A DNA stretch of 35,530 nucleotides from JAAZBW01 sp035647855 (lineage in GTDB: Bacteria > Actinomycetota > Actinomycetes > Actinomycetales > Actinomycetaceae). Shown in pieces: positions 30,970 through 35,530 of this stretch (the stretch's first letter is position 1; each line of letters opens with the position of its first letter). A model generated the notes under the pieces. It searched no databases, had not been told where the DNA came from, and was given only the letters and a program-made list of their open reading frames with translations. The DNA lies in assembly GCA_035647855.1 (NCBI GenBank), contig DASRMP010000081.1, positions 1 through 35,530 of the forward strand, given 5' to 3'. A program made the translations under genes and the position numbers.

Positions 30970-33267
30970 ATGAAGGCCGCAGGCGAACTGCAGGACTCTC
31001 CGCGGAACCCGCTGCGGCCGTGGCGCCACACCGTGGAGATTCTCTTCAGAATCGGCGGGATCCTGGTGTTGGCTTTCAACGCGATCGTCGGGATCGTGCT
31101 GTGGTGGCCCGCTACTGCACCTGACGCGCCGGCGCTGCTCGGTGCCGGTCTCGTGTTGTTCTGCCAGGTCCTCATGGTGCTCGACCTCTGGAAATCCGGT
31201 TCGGCATGGGTGTCCCACGCGGTGTTGCTGCTCGCGGTGGTCGGATTGGCCTTGGTGGCCGGGAGTGCGGATGCTCCGTCCGATGCCACGTCGGTGTGGT
31301 GGCCGATGCAATTCCTGATGAGCGCTGTCATCTATGCGGCGATGAGCACGCGGGGTCCCGCTCGATGGTTCGCTCTCGGTGGCTTGCTCGGTGCCCACTT
31401 GGCGCTCCGTATGTGGGGCTGGCAGCTCGCCGGTCTGGATTTCGACGGCCGGTTCGCGCATCTCTACACGGCTGAACTTGCGTTGCTCGTGGTCACCGGG
31501 GGAACCATCGTTCTCGGACTGAAGGCAGTGGGAGGCGCGGCCGACTCGACTGACGCACTGCTGGAGGTGGAACGGCGCCGCCGCGAGGAAGCAGCGCGCG
31601 ATCGAGCCGACGTTTTCCGATCCCATGAGGCGGATCGATTCATCCATGACACGGTGCTGCACACCCTGCGGATGATTGCCATGGACCGCCGCGCTATTCC
31701 AGCGGCGACGGCCAGAGATGCGGCAGCCCGACTCGCGGGCATACTCGCCGATCCGTTGCCAGGCGCCCGGAGCGCGGAAGCACGTCCCGCGCAGCGACTG
31801 AGGGATCGCCTGCAATCGCTCGCTGATTCGCCCGAACGCGCGGACCTGGACGTGAGAGTGAGTGGCGCCACGGGAGCTGCCGTGCCGCCCGACGTCGAGG
31901 TCGCGATCGTTCGCGCCACGAAGGAGGCGCTCGACAACATCGCGCTTCACGGGGCGACGGATCAGGCTCACGTTCTGGTGGCAATGCACGGTCTTCGAGT
32001 CACTGTCACGATCACGGATCATGGTCGCGGATTCGAGTTGGAGCGCGTTACCGGTGGGCGAGGCGTGAAGGAGTCGATCGTCCAGCGCATGGCGGACGCG
32101 GGTGGCAAGGCGAGTGTCACGTCGGAGCCGGGACGGGGCACCATCGTGCGGCTTGAATGGGAACCCGAGAGGCCTGCAGACGCCACCGCGCACGCAGGTA
32201 CTGCGGCGTTTGGCGCGGCGTCCGGAGTGTTTCCGGCGATCCTGATCGCCGCGATGCCACTGGTTGTGTTCAACGTGTGGAACGCCGCGTGGCGCACGCA
32301 GGAACTCGCATGGCCTATGGGAGGATGGCTCGCCAGCCTGCTGGTCGCGATACTGTTCGCCTTCTACGGCTGGCGCGGACTCAAGTCCGGGATATCCCGG
32401 AGCGAGTCTCGCATCCTGACCTTCGGTGCCTGGGCGGCGTCGCTCATCAATGGTCTCGCGGCAACGATCGACGGCGGAGGCAGACACACGTATTGGATGG
32501 CCGGCAGTGCTGCCGTCCTGGCAGTCATCCAGGTGATGTTCAGACCGTTGCGGGAATCGATCGTCACATGCGTCGGCCTCATCGTGATTGCGGGGACGCT
32601 GGTGGGGTTGCGGACCGAAACGGGAGCGGGCTTTCCCCCGAGCCATATCGGACCTGTGCTCGCCCCGGTCTTCAGCCTGATCGTCTGCTGGGCAGGTAGG
32701 CGTCTCTTCGACGCGATGGCGAGAAGCGCGATGCTGGCCCACGAATCGGCCCTGCGGAGTTTCGACGCCGCCATGCTGCGCGCAGTCGAGCGTGAGGCGC
32801 TCGAGGCACGCGTCGAGCACAGGGCGGATACGGTGATGAAACTTGTCACTGGAGTCGCCCTTGGGAGCCTCGATCCCGGGGACCCCCGGGTGCGGGCCAG
32901 TGCGGACGAACTCGAGCGCGCGGTGCGCGCGGAGACCGCCGGGGAAGCAGGCACTTCCGCCGAAATGAAGGAGAAGCTCGATCAGTTGCGCGCCGCCGGT
33001 GTGGAAGCCGTTCTACGGCACCGGGAGGAACTCTCGCTCCCGGTGACCCACTGGCTCACAAGGTTTTTCGAACTTCTGACAGATGCCGAGGAACTCACCA
33101 ACGTCCGCGTGACAGTGATGGAGGCCGACGGCGAAGCACGGGTCGCCGTCGTGCTGCGGCCGTGCACGGACATGCTGGTGGAGCGGCTCGGTTCAGCGAA
33201 CATCAGTCTCACGAGGGGCTCCGGCGGCGTGCATGTCGAGGCCCGCGTGTCCAGCGGAGGGAACTGA
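30970..33267 (+). CDS. Two-module membrane sensor histidine kinase (second module degenerate)
   Basis: 765 residues from the ATG at 30970, nine bases after GGAGG. Module one has about five membrane helices (residues 23-185), a coiled coil (195-215), a NarL/DesK-type phosphoacceptor helix FIHDTVLHTLRMIA with H226, and an ATPase domain with N box TKEALDNIALHG (N323), G1 ITDHGRGFE (349-356) and G2 GGRGVKESIVQRM. Module two repeats the plan: about six membrane helices (418-577), a coiled coil, then EHRADTVMKLVTGVA, where the His position is Ala (A619), and a terminal domain (690-765) without N or G boxes. It pairs with the response regulator 35 bp downstream. The N-terminal half should be an active kinase; the C-terminal half looks like a pseudokinase sensor. 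Confidence 0.85.
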   Translation: MKAAGELQDSPRNPLRPWRHTVEILFRIGGILVLAFNAIVGIVLWWPATAPDAPALLGAGLVLFCQVLMVLDLWKSGSAWVSHAVLLLAVVGLALVAGSADAPSDATSVWWPMQFLMSAVIYAAMSTRGPARWFALGGLLGAHLALRMWGWQLAGLDFDGRFAHLYTAELALLVVTGGTIVLGLKAVGGAADSTDALLEVERRRREEAARDRADVFRSHEADRFIHDTVLHTLRMIAMDRRAIPAATARDAAARLAGILADPLPGARSAEARPAQRLRDRLQSLADSPERADLDVRVSGATGAAVPPDVEVAIVRATKEALDNIALHGATDQAHVLVAMHGLRVTVTITDHGRGFELERVTGGRGVKESIVQRMADAGGKASVTSEPGRGTIVRLEWEPERPADATAHAGTAAFGAASGVFPAILIAAMPLVVFNVWNAAWRTQELAWPMGGWLASLLVAILFAFYGWRGLKSGISRSESRILTFGAWAASLINGLAATIDGGGRHTYWMAGSAAVLAVIQVMFRPLRESIVTCVGLIVIAGTLVGLRTETGAGFPPSHIGPVLAPVFSLIVCWAGRRLFDAMARSAMLAHESALRSFDAAMLRAVEREALEARVEHRADTVMKLVTGVALGSLDPGDPRVRASADELERAVRAETAGEAGTSAEMKEKLDQLRAAGVEAVLRHREELSLPVTHWLTRFFELLTDAEELTNVRVTVMEADGEARVAVVLRPCTDMLVERLGSANISLTRGSGGVHVEARVSSGGN

Positions 33268-33302
33268 ACCTCGATTGGGCCTCGATCAGCGATCATGGAG
33301 AG

Positions 33303-34085
33303 ATGACCGGTAGAAGGAAGCGTGTCCGCGTGGTCGCGGTCGACGATCATCCCATCGTGGTCGATGGCCTTGCGGCGCTCATGAAAGACGTCGCGCCCGA
33401 ACTCGAGTGGGCCGGGACGGCACGGGACTACGAGAGCCTGAGAGTGCTGCTCGTAGGCGATGAATCGCGAGCCGGGATCGTCCCGGACGTCGTCATCTAC
33501 GATCTGAACCTTGGCGACGGCTCCGATCCATTCCCGCGCATCAGCGAGCTGGTGCAGCACGGCCACAACGTGATGGTCCTCACTTCCGAGGCGCGGCCAA
33601 TCCCGCTGCGCAGCAGTCTGGCTGCCGGCGCTCGGGGCCTCGCGCTGAAGTCCGATGAGGTCAGCGCCATCGTGGACGTGATCCGCGCGGTGAGCCGCGG
33701 CGAGGAAGCCGTCTCGCCCGAGATCGCATTCGCTCTCGTGACAGACCACAGCCTGGTTCCGCACCTCTCGGATCGGGAGCTTCAGGTGCTGCAGCTTCTG
33801 GCGGACGGACTGCCGCGCAAGTCCATCGGCCAGCGCTTGGATCCGCCCGTCAAGCTCGCGACTGTTGCGACGTACCTCAACCGGATCTTCGTGAAGTATC
33901 AGGAGGTTGGCCGGCAGGTCTTGACGTCCCAAGATGCGGTCCGCGAGGCAGTGCGGGACGGCTACCTCGCGTTTCCAGGCGAATGGGACAGAGTTCGCGC
34001 CGTCCCGCGAGAGTCCCATGAAGGCTCAGGCGAGGAGAAGGCGGCCGTCCGGGCAGAGCGGGACCAGTCGGACGGGCGTGCGTGA
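33303..34085 (+). CDS. NarL-type response regulator
   Basis: 260 residues from the ATG at 33303, after GGAGAG. The receiver domain has D14/D15 (VAVDDHPIVVDG), the phosphoacceptor D67 in VVIYDLNLGDGS, T94 in VMVLTSE and K116 in LALKSDE. The LuxR-type HTH is LSDRELQVLQLLADGLPRKS then IGQRLDPPVKLATVATYLNR (about 155-195), with about two extra residues in the turn compared with the usual form. The C-terminal ~35 residues are charged and disordered. It is the partner of the kinase just upstream. Targets are unknown; the importer genes upstream are a possibility only by position. Confidence 0.92.
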   Translation: MTGRRKRVRVVAVDDHPIVVDGLAALMKDVAPELEWAGTARDYESLRVLLVGDESRAGIVPDVVIYDLNLGDGSDPFPRISELVQHGHNVMVLTSEARPIPLRSSLAAGARGLALKSDEVSAIVDVIRAVSRGEEAVSPEIAFALVTDHSLVPHLSDRELQVLQLLADGLPRKSIGQRLDPPVKLATVATYLNRIFVKYQEVGRQVLTSQDAVREAVRDGYLAFPGEWDRVRAVPRESHEGSGEEKAAVRAERDQSDGRA

Positions 34086-34115
34086 ACGGATGGTTCGGGC
34101 CGCGCGCCGCGCAGG

Positions 34116-34121
34116 TAGACT
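34116..34121 (+). promoter_or_regulatory. -10 element for tRNA-Ser(UGA)
   Basis: TAGACT ends 20 bases before the mature 5' end at 34142. Confidence 0.4.
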
Positions 34122-34141
34122 GCTGGGGCGCGGTTGGCGAG

Positions 34142-34226
34142 GGAGGGTTGTCCGAGCGGCCGAAGGAGACGGTCTTGAAAACCGTTGTGGGGAGACCCAC
34201 CAAGGGTTCGAATCCCTTACCCTCCG
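34142..34226 (+). tRNA. tRNA-Ser (anticodon TGA)
   Basis: 85 nt. The acceptor GGAGGGT (34142-34148) pairs with ACCCTCC (34219-34225), discriminator G. The anticodon loop CTTGAAA reads TGA. A long variable arm (GTGGGGAGACCCAC) marks a serine tRNA. No CCA is encoded. Confidence 0.95.
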
Positions 34227-34303
34227 CTGTCGCGCCTCTCGGGGCGTGACTGAGACCGCTTTGCCGCTGCGGCGGCAGAACGGCTAGCCTTGTCCAGTTG
34301 CTA

Positions 34304-34390
34304 GGAGACGTCGCATAGTGGCCTAGTGCGCGGCCCTGCTAAGGCCGTAAGGGGTTATCCCCTTCGTGGGTTCAAATCCCACCGTCTCCG
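34304..34390 (+). tRNA. tRNA-Ser (anticodon GCT)
   Basis: 87 nt. The acceptor GGAGACG (34304-34310) pairs with CGTCTCC (34383-34389), discriminator G. The anticodon loop CTGCTAA reads GCT, and there is a long variable arm with AGGGGTTATCCCCTT. No CCA is encoded. TAGCCT at 34285-34290 is a likely -10. Confidence 0.95.
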
Positions 34391-34584
34391 CTGTTGTGAT
34401 GGCGCCCGGTTGAATCGTGAGTGCGGGGTTGCTCTCGGGAGGCGTGAGATCGGTTACTGAGGAGTGCCAGTCGGGTTCGTTCGGGGGACCGTCCCTCCGA
34501 CGACGACGGCTGCAGTGGCCCAACCGTGATGCCGCAATCGAGGATGAAGCTCATGTGGATCATCTCACGATCGATCCCCATGGG
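34391..34584. other. Gap between tRNA-Ser(GCT) and the tRNA-Arg promoter
   Basis: About 190 bp. Short open frames exist but have no ribosome binding site or recognisable product. I see nothing else. Confidence 0.4.
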
Positions 34585-34614
34585 TTGGATCGATCTCCGG
34601 CGACCGAGTAAGGT
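34585..34614 (+). promoter_or_regulatory. Promoter of tRNA-Arg
   Basis: TTGGAT (34585-34590) and TAAGGT (34609-34614) are separated by 18 bp. The -10 ends 11 bases before the mature 5' end at 34626. Confidence 0.55.
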
Positions 34615-34625
34615 TACTGACTGCT

Positions 34626-34698
34626 GCGCCTGTAGCTCAATGGATAGAGCATCTGACTACGGATCAGAAGGTTGGGGGTTCGAGTCCCTTCAGGCGCG
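34626..34698 (+). tRNA. tRNA-Arg (anticodon ACG)
   Basis: 73 nt. The acceptor GCGCCTG (34626-34632) pairs with CAGGCGC (34691-34697), discriminator G. The D arm is AGCTCAATGGATAGAGC, the anticodon loop CTACGGA reads ACG, and the T loop is GGTTCGAGTCC. No CCA is encoded. The 3' half is a plausible attachment site, since element-type genes begin right after it. Confidence 0.95.
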
Positions 34699-35003
34699 CG
34701 AGTTCCAAAGCCCCTTCGGCCTGAGCGCCGGAGGGGCTTTGGTTTGCCCCCAGCTCGACAAGGTCGTCGGTCACCAACTGCGTCAGAGGGACGCCTAGTA
34801 CCTGGGCCGCTCCCACGAGATCGTTGAGTGTCCATGCGACTTTCCCCGAGACTTTGCGGGAAATCACGGTTGGATCAATCGCCAGGTGACGTGCGATCTC
34901 GCGCTGCGTGACGCCTCGCCGATGCATCCACAACCGGACACGCTCACCTACGACGTCGTTCGCCGAGGCGGGGGGCTCGGAAAGGCCACGTTCCCGCCGT
35001 CAT
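34664..35003 (-). pseudogene. Small XRE/Cro-type HTH regulator with a possible frameshift near its start
   Basis: The readable frame runs from a TTG at 34933 (ATG at 34927) to the stop at 34664, 89 residues. It contains a Cro-type HTH: RRGVTQREIARHLAIDPTVI then SRKVSGKVAWTLNDLVGAAQ. Without a start codon, the same frame also encodes a natural-looking segment further upstream (ANDVVGERVRL). A well placed GGAGGG and ATG lie at 35013-35001, but one frame off. Removing one base from the six-G run at 34970-34975 would join them into a protein starting MTAGTWPFRAPASANDVVGE. The 3' end runs through the tRNA-Arg terminator and 35 bp into the tRNA on the other strand (ending ARLKGLEPPTF), which suggests a recombined end. 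It may still be expressed from 34933. Confidence 0.55.
34705..34742 (+). terminator. Terminator hairpin after tRNA-Arg
   Basis: CCAAAGCCCCTTCGG (34705-34719) pairs with CCGGAGGGGCTTTGG (34728-34742) over 15 bp with one G-T pair, followed by TTTG. Confidence 0.8.
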
Positions 35004-35121
35004 GCTTCCCTCCGGTCGGATGTTCTTTGCGAGGTCCGACATCCAGGCGCTCCTGCAACCGGTCGTGAGCGATTCGATCGACCACTTGGCCGCCCAGCGA
35101 TCGCCTGAGGAGTTCCGATGA
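35002..35121 (+). CDS. Tiny ORF coupled to the HTH replication-type gene
   Basis: 39 residues from the ATG at 35002, or 33 from the ATG at 35020, ending in a TGA that overlaps the next ATG (ATGA, 35118-35121). The product includes FFARSDIQALLQPVVSDSID and then HLAAQRSPEEFR: a soluble, probably helical peptide typical in size of phage or integrative-element genes. No ribosome binding site is clear. The first ATG shares its CATG with the possible minus-strand start at 35003, so the two starts are mutually exclusive in layout. No family recognised. Confidence 0.4.
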   Translation: MLPSGRMFFARSDIQALLQPVVSDSIDHLAAQRSPEEFR

Positions 35122-35530
35122 GCCTCAAGGCGATGTTATGGGTCTTTGATGACCTTGCTGATCTGAGCCAGGCGGAGACTCTGGTGATGTTGGCGCTGGC
35201 TGACTTCGCCGACGAGGACGGGACGTGTTGGCCGTCGCAGGCGACGCTGGCCCGGCGCGCCCGCGTCGGGGTTCGTACCCTGCGGACGCATGTGAAGCGG
35301 CTGGAGGAACTCGGACTGCTGGGTCGTGCGCGGCGCGGCGGCGGCGGGAGGGGCCGGCAGAGCGACGTGTACGTGCTGCGGGTCGGTGCCCGGCTTCCCG
35401 CCCAGGGCGGTGCTGAAGCTGGCGCCGGTCCCGGTGGGGTGAAGTCGCAGGTCACGGGGCAACCGGCAATTTCGTGCAGGGCAACCGGCAACCTGCTGCC
35501 GGTAGCGACCTATATACAAACCCCCAAGAG
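35118..35530 (+). CDS. HTH replication-initiator-type protein, cut by the right window edge
   Basis: At least 137 residues; the gene continues beyond the window. GAGGAG lies six bases before the ATG. The N-terminal part is a winged-helix of the type found in phage and plasmid replication proteins: ETLVMLALADFADEDGTCWP then SQATLARRARVGVRTLRTHV and KRLEELGLLGRARRGGGGRG (residues 20-80). It is followed by a Gly/Ala-rich linker and a part where the short phrases TGQPA, ATGN and LLPVAT recur, coded by repeated DNA. It is the best evidence that an integrated element begins right of tRNA-Arg. It could instead be a phage helper of unknown role. Confidence 0.7.
   Translation, partial: MSLKAMLWVFDDLADLSQAETLVMLALADFADEDGTCWPSQATLARRARVGVRTLRTHVKRLEELGLLGRARRGGGGRGRQSDVYVLRVGARLPAQGGAEAGAGPGGVKSQVTGQPAISCRATGNLLPVATYIQTPK
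35457..35506. repeat. Iteron-like repeats inside the replication-type gene
   Basis: GGGCAACCGGCAA occurs at 35457-35469 and 35479-35491, 22 bp apart from start to start (about two helical turns). A third, inverted copy, TGCCGGTAGC, lies at 35497-35506, matching the core GCAACCGGCA at 9 of 10 positions. Iterons inside an initiator gene are known from lambda-type origins; more copies may lie beyond the window. Confidence 0.5.

Noticed and set aside
30691..32820. A 709-codon minus-strand open frame
   Set aside because: It is antisense to the sensor kinase, rich in Arg, His and Gln, and shows no domain. The plus strand has clear kinase motifs.
34417..34619. Short open frames between tRNA-Ser(GCT) and tRNA-Arg
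   Set aside because: No ribosome binding site, no coupling and no protein-like composition; part of the stretch is the tRNA-Arg promoter.
34614..34835. A minus-strand frame over tRNA-Arg ending in a familiar 'GTRTPNLLIRSQM' phrase
   Set aside because: Such phrases are the usual false translation of tRNA genes on the opposite strand, not a protein.

Overview
The window is high-GC, densely coded bacterial DNA of actinobacterial type (Actinomycetota). The evidence is a set of actinobacterial families (a DUF5926-like protein, the circularly permuted ATP-grasp/transglutaminase pair, AglEFG-type sugar uptake without its own ATPase), the pheA-serS neighbourhood, and many genes whose start codon lies only 6-8 bases after a TANNNT hexamer, as in leaderless actinobacterial transcripts. 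I cannot name a genus. Most of it looks chromosomal. The last ~0.9 kb, beyond a tRNA-Arg gene, looks like the edge of an integrated element.

Layout. 1-2675 (minus): a transglutaminase-like gene cut by the left edge, a circularly permuted ATP-grasp gene and a LuxR-type regulator. 2749-5499: tRNA-Gly, an unknown protein, an SRPBCC protein, a peptidase E-like hydrolase and a YtxH-like membrane protein. 5582-13419: a sugar-acid region with gnd, a LacI regulator, a GntR/FCD regulator, a LarA-type nickel-pincer racemase/epimerase homologue, uxaC and a uxuB-like oxidoreductase. 13521-19007: an App1-type phosphatase, a GH4 glycosidase, a PfkB kinase, a long palindrome and phosphoglucomutase. 19051-21164: rhodanese, DUF5926-like protein and a GT2 glycosyltransferase. 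21203-27044: a possible operator, a prephenate dehydratase fused in frame to two TetR repressor modules, two further TetR genes, a diacylglycerol kinase-like gene and serS. 27272-30701: an AglEFG-type ABC importer. 30970-34085: an unusual two-module sensor kinase and its response regulator. 34142-34698: tRNA-Ser(UGA), tRNA-Ser(GCU) and tRNA-Arg(ACG). 34664-35530: an XRE-type regulator, a tiny ORF and a HTH replication-type gene that carries iteron-like repeats.

Two systems stand out. First, the 725-residue PheA-TetR-TetR protein: a complete prephenate dehydratase with its Phe-binding ACT domain continues without stop or usable internal start into two intact TetR modules, followed by two more TetR genes. 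A 10-bp-arm inverted repeat covers its promoter. This suggests an enzyme-repressor that reads phenylalanine directly. Second, UxaC, a UxuB-like reductase and a LarA homologue that keeps the His/Lys/His spacing of lactate racemase are grouped close to gnd and two sugar-acid-type regulators, with no mannonate dehydratase nearby. This is what would be expected of a dehydratase-free route glucuronate -> fructuronate -> mannonate -> gluconate -> pentose phosphate pathway. Both are inferences from sequence and context.
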